A stretch of 64,000 bases of DNA from Caproicibacter fermentans (lineage in GTDB: Bacteria; Bacillota; Clostridia; Oscillospirales; Acutalibacteraceae): contig NZ_VWXL01000014.1 of the NCBI RefSeq assembly GCF_009746625.1, positions 186,001 to 250,000 of the forward strand. Direction: 5' to 3'. Position 1 is the first letter of the stretch. Every line of letters starts with the position of its first letter. Below are positions 32,648 through 40,514 of this stretch, piece by piece. A program made the translations under genes and the position numbers. Under the pieces are notes generated by a model that ran no database searches, was not told the DNA's origin, and saw only the letters and a list, made by a program, of their open reading frames with translations.

Positions 32648-33764
32648 GGCCGGCACCTCTCTTTTCCAGCTTTTCCGCAAGCACGGGAACGATCTTTGTC
32701 AGCGCGACGAAAAATACGATCGTGCCGATCATGATATTGATGATTTCGGTTGGGGCGCCGACATCCTGCTGGACGCTTTGCCCGCCGTAGAGCAGTCCGC
32801 CGAACAGCAGCCCGGCGAAAATACAGCCGATGGGGGATGAGCCCGCGATCAGCGCTACGGACAGGCCGTTGAAGCCGTTGTTTTCAAATGCCGCCAGAGT
32901 GGAGATTTTATGCGGCGCGGTTCCGGTGATGGCAAGGGCTCCCGCCAGGCCGGCCAGGGCGCCCGCGATGACCATCGCGTCGGTGATGTTTTTGTTCACA
33001 TTGATGCCCGCGAATTCCGCGGCGTCACGGTTAAATCCGACGGCGCGCAGCTCATAGCCCTTTGCCGAGCGGTACAGCAGGTACCAGATAATCGCGGCCA
33101 TCAGCACCGCAACGAGAAACCCGAAATTCACGTCGGTTTTCAGCATGACCTCGTACAGCCACTGGTGCGGCTTTAACGCCGCCATCCCCGCCTTGGAGGT
33201 TTTCCAGTTGGGCAGAAGCATGGTGTAGCTGGAGGGATTGACCGGATAGGTGCTGGTGGAATTCGGCATGTGGTAAGTGCCGGAAGCAACGACAAAATTG
33301 GACAGATACAGCCCGATCCAGTTCAGCATGATGCTGGTGATAACCTCATGAATGCCGAATCTCGCCTTCAGGTACCCCACGATCCAGCCGAACAGCGTGC
33401 CGCCCAGCACGCCCGCCATGACAACCACCGGGATCTGAAGAACGGGGGGGAGGTCCAGCTTGACCCCGACCAAAACAGCCGCCACGGCTCCCGCGATGTA
33501 CTGACCTTCCGCCCCGATGTTGAACAGGCCGGTCTGGAACGCGAAGGCAACGCTCAGACCGGTCAGAATGATCGGCGTCGCCTTGATGATGACATTGGAA
33601 ATGTATTTGGGCTTTGCAAAGATTCCGTGAAACAGAGCGCCGAAGGATTGCCCGGGATTATAGCCTGCGGCGACAAGCACGACCGCGGCAACGATAAACC
33701 CGAATAAAACGGCAATCAGAGTCGAGGCGATCGGTTTTTTAAGTACTTTCGCTGCCAGTTTCAT
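32637..33764 (-). CDS. Nucleoside ABC transporter permease (first)
   Basis: Inner membrane permease of 375 aa (NupP/NupB relatives). The conserved segment FQTGLFNIGAEGQYIAGAVA lies near 75 and AVGFNRDAAEFAGINVNK near 235. It is longer than its partner through an extra periplasmic insertion (about 165-205). It overlaps the ATPase gene by 26 bases and the second permease by 11, indicating tight translational coupling. Confidence 0.9.
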   Translation of the reverse strand: MKLAAKVLKKPIASTLIAVLFGFIVAAVVLVAAGYNPGQSFGALFHGIFAKPKYISNVIIKATPIILTGLSVAFAFQTGLFNIGAEGQYIAGAVAAVLVGVKLDLPPVLQIPVVVMAGVLGGTLFGWIVGYLKARFGIHEVITSIMLNWIGLYLSNFVVASGTYHMPNSTSTYPVNPSSYTMLLPNWKTSKAGMAALKPHQWLYEVMLKTDVNFGFLVAVLMAAIIWYLLYRSAKGYELRAVGFNRDAAEFAGINVNKNITDAMVIAGALAGLAGALAITGTAPHKISTLAAFENNGFNGLSVALIAGSSPIGCIFAGLLFGGLLYGGQSVQQDVGAPTEIINIMIGTIVFFVALTKIVPVLAEKLEKRGAGHVQ

Positions 33765-35289
33765 TCAGCCTGCCTCCCGCCATTAAAAGTCCGATGGTAT
33801 TTTCGTCAACTTTTCCCTGCGGGAACGAAGCGACGATGCTTCCCGCGTAAATCACGCCGATCGTGTCGGCGACGTTCATGATTTCGTCCAGTTCCAGCGA
33901 AATCAGCAGAACGGCCCTGCCTGCGTCGCGTTCGCGAACCAGCATCTTATGCACGTATTCGACCGCGCCGACGTCAAGTCCGCGCGTCGGCTGCACCGCG
34001 ATGAGAAGCTCCGGTTCGTTCGAAATTTCGCGCGCGATGATGACCTTTTGCTGGTTGCCTCCGGAAAGCCCGCGCACCGGCTGGCTTTCACAGCCGGCGG
34101 GCCGAATGTCGTAATCCTCGATCAGCCTCCGGGCAAAACCGGTCATTCTGGAGCGGTCGATCATTCCGCGGCGGGTGAATTCGGGGGTTCGGTATTTTTC
34201 GATCACCGCGTTTTCCGCGACCGTAAAGGGGAGCACCAGCCCGCGTCTCTGCCGGTCCTCGTGGATGGTGGAGACCTTGTGGTCGATCACGTTGCGCGGC
34301 GTGGTGTTCTGGATTTCAACGCCGTTGATCTTGATCGTGCCGCTCTGCGCGCGCGTCAGGCATGTGATCGCCTCCACCAGTTCTTTCTGGCCGTTGCCGT
34401 CGATGCCTGCGATCCCCAGAATTTCGCCGCGCCGGATTTTCAGGGAAAGATTCCGAACAGCTTCCAGCCCGCGTTCGTTTTTGACGGTCAGGTTTTCGAT
34501 TTCAAAGATCACGTCGCCCGGTTTTGCCGGCGCTTTCTCGACGACCAGCTTCACCGCGTGCCCGACCATCATGGTAGCCAGCTGTTCCTCATCCACATCC
34601 GCGACCGGTACCGTGTCGATAGAATGCCCGCGCCGGATGATGGTGCATACGTCCGAGGAAGCCTTGATTTCCTTGAGCTTGTGCGTAATGATGATGATGG
34701 TTTTCCCGCCGCTGATCAGACTGCGCATAATTTCGATCAGTTCCTCGATCTCCTGCGGCGTCAGCACCGCGGTCGGTTCGTCCAGGATGAGAAGGTCCGC
34801 CCCGCGGTAGAGTGCCTTCAGAATTTCGACGCGCTGCTGCATTCCGACGGAAATATCTTCGATTTTGGCGTCCGGGTCAACCTCCAGACCGTATTTTTTT
34901 ACGATTCCGATGATCTCTTCGCGCGCCTTTTTCGTATCTATGATTCCGAATTTGCCGGTAACCTCGTTACCGAGGATAATATTCTGTGTTACGGTGAAAT
35001 TGTCGACCAGCATAAAGTGCTGGTGTACCATGCCGATTCCATGCCCGATTGCAGTATTTGGATTTTTAATCTCTGCTTTTTTGCCATTGATATAGATTTC
35101 GCCCGAGTCGGCCTGGTACAGGCCGTACAGGATGTTCATCAGCGTGCTTTTTCCGGCGCCGTTTTCCCCCAAAACAGCGTGGATGGAACCTTTTTTTACG
35201 TCCAAATCCACATGATCAAGGGCACAAAAGGAGCCGAACAGTTTGGTGATACCGTGCATCTGCACCGCGTATTCCGTGCTGACTTCCAT
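33739..35289 (-). CDS. Nucleoside ABC transporter ATP-binding protein
   Basis: Cytoplasmic ATPase of 516 aa with two ABC domains. Domain 1: Walker A LGENGAGKSTLMN, signature ISVGMQQRVEI, Walker B LLILDEPTAVLTP. Domain 2: degenerate Walker A GIDGNGQKELVE, signature LSGGNQQKVIIA and altered Walker B LLIAVQPTRGLD, as usual in this class (NupO/NupA). It powers the BmpA-dependent nucleoside importer encoded around it. Confidence 0.93.
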   Translation of the reverse strand: MEVSTEYAVQMHGITKLFGSFCALDHVDLDVKKGSIHAVLGENGAGKSTLMNILYGLYQADSGEIYINGKKAEIKNPNTAIGHGIGMVHQHFMLVDNFTVTQNIILGNEVTGKFGIIDTKKAREEIIGIVKKYGLEVDPDAKIEDISVGMQQRVEILKALYRGADLLILDEPTAVLTPQEIEELIEIMRSLISGGKTIIIITHKLKEIKASSDVCTIIRRGHSIDTVPVADVDEEQLATMMVGHAVKLVVEKAPAKPGDVIFEIENLTVKNERGLEAVRNLSLKIRRGEILGIAGIDGNGQKELVEAITCLTRAQSGTIKINGVEIQNTTPRNVIDHKVSTIHEDRQRRGLVLPFTVAENAVIEKYRTPEFTRRGMIDRSRMTGFARRLIEDYDIRPAGCESQPVRGLSGGNQQKVIIAREISNEPELLIAVQPTRGLDVGAVEYVHKMLVRERDAGRAVLLISLELDEIMNVADTIGVIYAGSIVASFPQGKVDENTIGLLMAGGRLNETGSEST

Positions 35290-35330
35290 GGCAGATCCCC
35301 CTTGCCTTCCATTCTTCCTCCCACAAGGAA

Positions 35331-35354
35331 CGGGGCGCCCAAAGGAACGCCCCG
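35331..35354 (-). terminator. Stem-loop between bmpA-like gene and ATPase gene
   Basis: Stem CGGGGCG / CGCCCCG with a ten-base loop. No long T-run. Its place after the binding-protein gene matches the stem-loops in the other two transporter operons of this window. Confidence 0.5.
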
Positions 35355-35386
35355 CCCAAAAGGAAAGGATAACCGGGTTTGTGAAA

Positions 35387-36481
35387 TTATTTCAGTGTTT
35401 TAACAAACGCGTCGTAGTCGTCTTTGCTGGCCGGAGGAACGATCTCTTTATCCTTGATCTTCTGCTCCAGAGCCATTGCCGCGTTATAAGTGTCGTCGCC
35501 CATCAGTTTATGCTCTTCCGGAATGCCGACGCCGTCTTCCGTCAGGCCCAGGCTGTAGGTTTTACCGCCGATTTCCTTGCCGTCGATCGCATCCTTGGAA
35601 ACCTGCTCGACCGCCTTGTCAACACGCTTCAGGGCGGAAGTCAGAACGTTGTCGGGCGCCAGAAAAGCTTGGTCCATATCGACGCCGATCGCGTATTTGT
35701 TTGCTTCCTTCGCCGCCTCGATGACACCTACGCCTACGCCGCCCGCCGCGTGGAAGACAATGTCGCACCCGCCGGAGTACATGGATTTCGCGATCGCCTT
35801 GCCCTTTGCGGAATCAACGAAGCTTTCGGCGTACTGAGAAACCACATCGATATTTTTATTCAGTTCCTTTGCTGCATAAGCAACACCGGCTTTGTAACCG
35901 TACTCAAACTGATCGATGACGTCGCTTTTCTGTCCGCCGACAAAGCCGACCTTGTTGGTCTTTGTGGTTTTGCCCGCGATGTAGCCAACCAGGAAGGAAG
36001 GCTCCTGAGCACGGAATACCACGCAGGTGACATTGCTCGGCACGGTTTCATAGGCGTTGTCGATAATGGCGTAGCCGATGTCGGGATTCTGCTGCGCCGC
36101 GTTCTGCAGCGCTCCCGCCATCGCATAACCGACGCCCCAGATCAGCTGGTTGCCGTCGTCGGCCGCTTTGTCAAGGTTGGTGGCGTAGTCGGATTCCTGT
36201 TTGGATTCGGAATAATTGGCCTTTGCGCCGGGCACATCCTTCTCAAGCTGCTGCAGGCCTTTCCACGAAAGCTGGTTGAAGGACTGGTCGTTGACCCCGC
36301 CGGTGTCCGTTACCATCAGAACCTTGTAGTTTGTCGCGGCCGCGGATGAGCTACCCGCTGCGGACGCCGCCTGACCGGATGCTTCGCTGGACGCTTCACT
36401 GGACGATGCCGCCCCCGAGCTGCAGGCCGTAGCGGAGACAGCCATGAGAGCTGCGAGCAGGAACGCTGCCAACTTTTTCAT
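35387..36481 (-). CDS. bmpA: BmpA-type nucleoside-binding lipoprotein
   Basis: Extracellular lipoprotein of 364 aa. Signal peptide with lipobox ATAC (Cys near 20), Ser/Ala-rich linker, then the BmpA/Med domain: VLMVTDTGGVNDQSFNQLSW near 55 and the conserved CDIVFHAAGGVGVGVIEAAK near 228. Members bind purine or other nucleosides. Start: ATG 36481 after AGGAGGAAATC. It has its own promoter (36526-36554) inside the nucleoside operon. Confidence 0.93.
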   Translation of the reverse strand: MKKLAAFLLAALMAVSATACSSGAASSSEASSEASGQAASAAGSSSAAATNYKVLMVTDTGGVNDQSFNQLSWKGLQQLEKDVPGAKANYSESKQESDYATNLDKAADDGNQLIWGVGYAMAGALQNAAQQNPDIGYAIIDNAYETVPSNVTCVVFRAQEPSFLVGYIAGKTTKTNKVGFVGGQKSDVIDQFEYGYKAGVAYAAKELNKNIDVVSQYAESFVDSAKGKAIAKSMYSGGCDIVFHAAGGVGVGVIEAAKEANKYAIGVDMDQAFLAPDNVLTSALKRVDKAVEQVSKDAIDGKEIGGKTYSLGLTEDGVGIPEEHKLMGDDTYNAAMALEQKIKDKEIVPPASKDDYDAFVKTLK

Positions 36482-36525
36482 TTGATTTCCTCCTAAAGTT
36501 TTGATATGAAATACCACAATTAGTG

Positions 36526-36554
36526 ATATTACACTTTTTATCTGCATAAAACAA
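36526..36554 (-). promoter_or_regulatory. Internal promoter before the bmpA-like gene
   Basis: On the minus strand: -35 TTGTTT (36554-36549), spacer of 17, -10 TAATAT (36531-36526). Suggests separate transporter expression. Confidence 0.55.
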
Positions 36555-36621
36555 GACTTTGACTGATTCCATCGGAAAATCCTTAATTATTTAGAAAAAA
36601 AACTGTAAAAAACATTAGAAA

Positions 36622-37332
36622 TTAAGCCAGAGAAAGAGCCAGCTCCATCATCTTGGTAAACCCTGTTTCGCGCTCCGCTGCGGACAGGGATTCGCCGGTA
36701 AACGGGCAGTCGGAGATGGTAAGAAGGCAAAGCGCGTGCTTTCCCGCTCTCGCCGCGTTCATATAAAGGGCGGCGGCTTCCATTTCGACCGCGAGAACGC
36801 CCATTTTTCTCCATAATTTCAGAGCGTCTTCCTGATCGCTGTAAAAAGCGTCGCTGGAAAGCACGTTCCCCACCTTTGCGGAAATGCCGAGTTTCTTCGC
36901 GTTTTCAACCGCGCGGGACAAAAGACCATAATCCGCGGTGGGCGCGAACGTGCCCGGCAGACGGTACTGGGCGGCATAATTGGAATCGGTGCAGGCCCCG
37001 ACCGCAGCAACGACGTCCTTAACGTGGACCCCGTCCGCGATTCCTCCGGCGGAACCGACGCGGATAATGTTGTCGACCCCGTAGAAGTTGAAAAGCTCAT
37101 AGGTGTAGATTCCGACGGACGGCATCCCCATTCCGCCGCCCATGACGGAAACCGGCCTGCCCTGATAAGTTCCGGTGAACCCGAGCATGTTGCGCACGGT
37201 GTTAAAGCAGACTGCGTTTTTCAGGTATTTTTCCGCGATGTACTTCGCGCGGAGAGGGTCCCCGGGCATCAAAACCGTTTTTGCGATTTCCCCGTCTTTT
37301 GCGCCGTTGTGCGGCGTCGGTACGTTTGGCAT
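36622..37332 (-). CDS. deoD: Purine-nucleoside phosphorylase, DeoD type
   Basis: Hexameric-type phosphorylase of 236 aa that releases purine base and (deoxy)ribose 1-phosphate. Motifs: N-terminal TPHNGAKDGEIAKTVLMPGD with the purine-side His, the family signature GMGMPSVGIYTYELFNFYG near 65-83, and the catalytic Asp in ISDCPFTGE near 206. It sits between phosphopentomutase and the transporter. Confidence 0.95.
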   Translation of the reverse strand: MPNVPTPHNGAKDGEIAKTVLMPGDPLRAKYIAEKYLKNAVCFNTVRNMLGFTGTYQGRPVSVMGGGMGMPSVGIYTYELFNFYGVDNIIRVGSAGGIADGVHVKDVVAAVGACTDSNYAAQYRLPGTFAPTADYGLLSRAVENAKKLGISAKVGNVLSSDAFYSDQEDALKLWRKMGVLAVEMEAAALYMNAARAGKHALCLLTISDCPFTGESLSAAERETGFTKMMELALSLA

Positions 37333-37391
37333 TGTTTACCTCCTGTTTTCGCGGAGCATATGCCCCAAAAGTAAATGCGGTGAAGAGCAGG

Positions 37392-38561
37392 TTATTTTAT
37401 GATTTGATCCAGTCTGGAACGGCCCGTGATCTTAGGAGCAATTCCGAAATAGTCGAGAATGGTCGCGCCGATGTCCGCAAAAGTCGGCAGCGTCCCCAGA
37501 TTCGCCCCCCGGTCAACCGCATTCCCGTAAACAACCCAGGGAATGTATTCCCGCGAGTGGTCGGTGCTAGGGGTAATCGGGTCGCAGCCGTGGTCCGCGG
37601 TAATCATCAGAAGATCGTCCGGGCGAAGCCCTTGGATGATTTCAGGCAGCTTCCGGTCGAAATACGACAGAGCCTTCGCATAGCCTTCCACGTCGTTGCG
37701 GTGACCGTACAGCATGTCGAAATCCACCAGATTGACAAAGCACAGACCCTCAAAATCACGACCGGTCAGCTCGATGGTCCGCTCAATGCCGTCCGGGTTA
37801 TCTTTTGTATGAATCGCCTCGCCGATACCCTTCCCGGCAAAAATATCGTTGATTTTGCCGACCGCGATGACGCTGAGCCCGTTTTCCGAGAGCTGGTCGA
37901 GCATGGTGACCTTCGGCGGCTGAATCGAAAAATCGTGCCGGTTCGAGGTTCGCGTGAAATCGGGGGATTCTCCTACAAACGGCCGGGCAATCACGCGGCC
38001 GACCCCGTGCTTTCCCGTGAGGATTTCACGGGCGATGCGGCAGTCGCGGTACAGCTCCTCAAGCGGAACGACCGATTCGTGCGCCGCAATCTGGAACACG
38101 CTGTCCGCCGAGGTGTAAACGATCAGTGCGCCGGTTTCCACATGCTCTTTTCCGTAGTCGCGGATAACGTCGGTTCCGGAATATGGTTTGTTGCAAAGAA
38201 CGCGGCGGCCGGTTTTTTCCTCAAATTCCCGAATCACCTCCGGCGGGAAACCATTCGGGTAAGTCGGCAGCGGCTTCGGGGAGTTGATTCCCGCGATTTC
38301 CCAATGCCCGATGGTCGTATCCTTTCCCTTCGATACTTCCCGCAGGCGGGCGAACGCGGCCTGAGGCTCCGGCTCGCCGGGGCGGCAGGTTACGCCGTCG
38401 AGATTGAAAAGCCCCAGCTTTTGCATATTCGGCATGGAGAAGTTTTCACTGGTGGCGCAGGCGGCAAGCGTGTTGCTGCCCTCGTCGCCGTATTCCGCCG
38501 CGTCCGGCTCGGCCCCGATGCCGACGCTGTCCAGTACGATTAAAAAGATTCGTTTTCCCAT
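37392..38561 (-). CDS. deoB: Phosphopentomutase
   Basis: Manganese-dependent enzyme of 389 aa of the alkaline phosphatase superfamily. It converts (deoxy)ribose 1-phosphate to the 5-phosphate, linking the phosphorylases to DeoC. Motifs: FLIVLDSVGIGAEPDA at the N-terminus with metal Asp, a Thr nucleophile region KDTTIGHWEIAG near 88, and LLMITADHGCDP near 322. Start: ATG 38561 after AAGGA; the upstream frame extension would overlap the regulator gene. Confidence 0.95.
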   Translation of the reverse strand: MGKRIFLIVLDSVGIGAEPDAAEYGDEGSNTLAACATSENFSMPNMQKLGLFNLDGVTCRPGEPEPQAAFARLREVSKGKDTTIGHWEIAGINSPKPLPTYPNGFPPEVIREFEEKTGRRVLCNKPYSGTDVIRDYGKEHVETGALIVYTSADSVFQIAAHESVVPLEELYRDCRIAREILTGKHGVGRVIARPFVGESPDFTRTSNRHDFSIQPPKVTMLDQLSENGLSVIAVGKINDIFAGKGIGEAIHTKDNPDGIERTIELTGRDFEGLCFVNLVDFDMLYGHRNDVEGYAKALSYFDRKLPEIIQGLRPDDLLMITADHGCDPITPSTDHSREYIPWVVYGNAVDRGANLGTLPTFADIGATILDYFGIAPKITGRSRLDQIIK

Positions 38562-38577
38562 AATCCGCTTCCTTTTA

Positions 38578-39570
38578 TCAGATTTGTTTGGTTGTCTCAC
38601 GTAGTTTCAGCGTAACGGGGAAAATGATTTCCCGCTGTTCGATTTTCCCCTTTTCCACCTGTTCCAGGATCAGTCCGACCGCCCGGCGCCCGATTGCCTC
38701 GATCGGCTGCGCCACGGTGGTCAGCGCGGGCGTCATCAGTTCGCTGAGCTCCACCCCGTCGTAGCCGACGATCATGACGTCGTCCGGCACGCTGCGGCCC
38801 TGTTCGTGCAAAAGCCGGTAAAGAGACAGCGCGGCCATATCGCTGACGGCGAGGATTCCCTCCGCGTCCGGAAAACGCCGGAACAGCTCCCGCGCGCCGT
38901 CCCGACCCTCCCGGTAGTCGAATCCGCTTTCAACGAAAAGCGGCTGGATGCCGTGTTCGTTGCAGGCGTCCACATACCCGAGAAACCGCTGCTGGCTGCT
39001 GGAATACTGCTGAGGGCCGCGCATCAGGACGATTTTTCGGCATCCGCAGCGAATCAGGTGTTCGGTGGCGATTTTTCCGCCTTCGTAGCTGTCCGATTGA
39101 ACGGAGGCGCTGTAGCGCGCCCCGGCGCTCTTATCCAGAACCACGATCGGCAGACGGCAGGATTCCAGTTCCTCGTCAAGATGCTCGTTGTTTGCCGTGA
39201 TGATGATTCCGTCGGCGTTCATGGAGGACAGCATTTTAATATAAGCGGCTTCCTTTTCCGGATTCTGGTCGGTGTTGCAGAGGATGACCTTGTAACCGTT
39301 GCGGAAGGCCTCATCTTCAATCGCGCGGCCGATTTCACTGAGGAAGATGTTGAGAATGCTCGGGACGATATACCCGATCATGCGGGAGGACTTTTTATAG
39401 AGGGAACGGGCAATCTCATTTGGATTGAAACCCGTTTCAGCAATAGCTTTCCGCACTCGCCGCGCTTTTTCTTCGGAAACCTTCGCCGTCCCGTTGATCA
39501 CGCGCGATACGGTGGCCGAGGAAACTCCAGCTAATCTGGCGACGTCACTGATATGGGCCAAAAAAACCAC
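38578..39570 (-). CDS. LacI-family regulator of nucleoside operon (CytR-like)
   Basis: Repressor of about 330 aa. Helix-turn-helix ISDVARLAGVSSATVSRVIN at the N-terminus followed by the hinge helix RKAIAETGFNPNEIARSL, then a ligand domain ending IVGYDGVELSELMTPALTTV. Starts available are GTG 39570 and TTG 39561 (giving MAHISDV, the usual family start). It is the first gene of the nucleoside operon, and its own promoter is overlapped downstream by a perfect LacI-type operator, so autoregulation and control of the whole operon are likely. In E. coli the LacI-family CytR controls deo genes. Confidence 0.9.
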   Translation of the reverse strand: MVFLAHISDVARLAGVSSATVSRVINGTAKVSEEKARRVRKAIAETGFNPNEIARSLYKKSSRMIGYIVPSILNIFLSEIGRAIEDEAFRNGYKVILCNTDQNPEKEAAYIKMLSSMNADGIIITANNEHLDEELESCRLPIVVLDKSAGARYSASVQSDSYEGGKIATEHLIRCGCRKIVLMRGPQQYSSSQQRFLGYVDACNEHGIQPLFVESGFDYREGRDGARELFRRFPDAEGILAVSDMAALSLYRLLHEQGRSVPDDVMIVGYDGVELSELMTPALTTVAQPIEAIGRRAVGLILEQVEKGKIEQREIIFPVTLKLRETTKQI

Positions 39571-39592
39571 CAGGACTTTCTTGTTTGCTGTT

Positions 39593-39606
39593 TGAAATCG
39601 GTTTCA
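39593..39606. promoter_or_regulatory. LacI-family operator of the nucleoside operon
   Basis: TGAAATCGGTTTCA: five-base perfect arms TGAAA/TTTCA around a TCGG centre. It covers about +1 to +14 of the transcript from the adjacent promoter, a typical repression site. Confidence 0.75.
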
Positions 39607-39613
39607 TGAACAT

Positions 39614-39642
39614 ATTGTACAGCATTGAAAAGGCCTTGTCAA
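39614..39642 (-). promoter_or_regulatory. Promoter of the nucleoside operon
   Basis: On the minus strand: -35 TTGACA (39642-39637), spacer of 17, -10 TACAAT (39619-39614). Near-consensus, so strong when not repressed. Confidence 0.8.
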
Positions 39643-39677
39643 TATTTTTATGAATTTTGTAAAATAATTTTTGTTCC

Positions 39678-40514
39678 TTATTTGACAATGATCCGGCGAA
39701 AACCCGCAGCGGCGGCCAGTTCGCGCAATTCCCGCATTCGCTGTGAGGAGGGGGAGAGGAGAGAGGAAAAATCCCCTTTTACGCCAAACGGCCGGAAAGA
39801 GATCAAAACAAGGCGGGCGCCCGGCGTTTCGGAACCCAATGTTTGCGCGATTCCGCGAATCGCCGCTTCGGCGTCAACCTTTTCGTCCAGGCAGACAATG
39901 CGGACCTCCTCCAGTTTTCCAATCGCCGAAAGATGGCGAAGGTTTTCCTTTACGACCGCGTTGTCACCGCCCGTCAGGCTTTGAAAAGTCTGAGTCGACC
40001 AGGCTTTCACGTCCAGCATCACGCCGTCGCAGAGTTTCATCAGTTCGGGAAAAGCGGAGAACGAAACGGTTCCGTTGCTGTCCAGAAGGCAGGAAAGGCC
40101 GCGCGGCTTTGCCAGTGTGAAAAACTCGGTCAGGAACTGCGGGTACAGGGAGCATTCCCCGCCGGAAACCGTGACGCCGCGGATGAACGGAATGTTTTTT
40201 TCCACTTCCGCCATGACCTGCCGCGCGTCCATTTCACGGACCTTCGGCGAAGCGCGGTTTGGGCAGACGGCGATGCAGGTGTCGCAGGAAACACATTTTG
40301 CATCGTCCCAGAAAACACAATTGTCCCGCAGGGAAAGCGCTCCCGCCGGGCACTTGGAAACACAGGCTCCGCAGGAATTGCAGAGCCGCTGTGTTTCGGG
40401 GTTGTGGCAGTAGCCGCACGCAAGATTGCAGCCCTGCAGAAAAACGGAGGTTCGGCTGCCGGGGCCGTCCACCGTGCTGAACGGGATGATTTTGTTAACG
40501 GGGGCCTTCGTCAT
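39678..40514 (-). CDS. yjjW: YjjW-type glycyl-radical enzyme activating protein
   Basis: Radical SAM activase of 278 aa. The cluster motif is CNLACGYCHNP (CxxxCxxC, near 29), followed by a ferredoxin-like insert with two 4Fe-4S motifs (LCNSCGACVSKCP and KCVSCDTCIAVCP), then the SAM-binding GGE in VTVSGGECSLYP. This layout is that of PflA-like activases with accessory clusters, and YjjW in particular. Start: ATG 40514, overlapping the YjjI stop (ATGA). It installs the glycyl radical on YjjI. Confidence 0.9.
   Translation of the reverse strand: MTKAPVNKIIPFSTVDGPGSRTSVFLQGCNLACGYCHNPETQRLCNSCGACVSKCPAGALSLRDNCVFWDDAKCVSCDTCIAVCPNRASPKVREMDARQVMAEVEKNIPFIRGVTVSGGECSLYPQFLTEFFTLAKPRGLSCLLDSNGTVSFSAFPELMKLCDGVMLDVKAWSTQTFQSLTGGDNAVVKENLRHLSAIGKLEEVRIVCLDEKVDAEAAIRGIAQTLGSETPGARLVLISFRPFGVKGDFSSLLSPSSQRMRELRELAAAAGFRRIIVK

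Noticed and set aside
33949-35403. Long plus-strand frame opposite the nucleoside ATPase
   Set aside because: Shadow of the strongly supported ATPase gene, caused by codon bias of a GC-rich third position.
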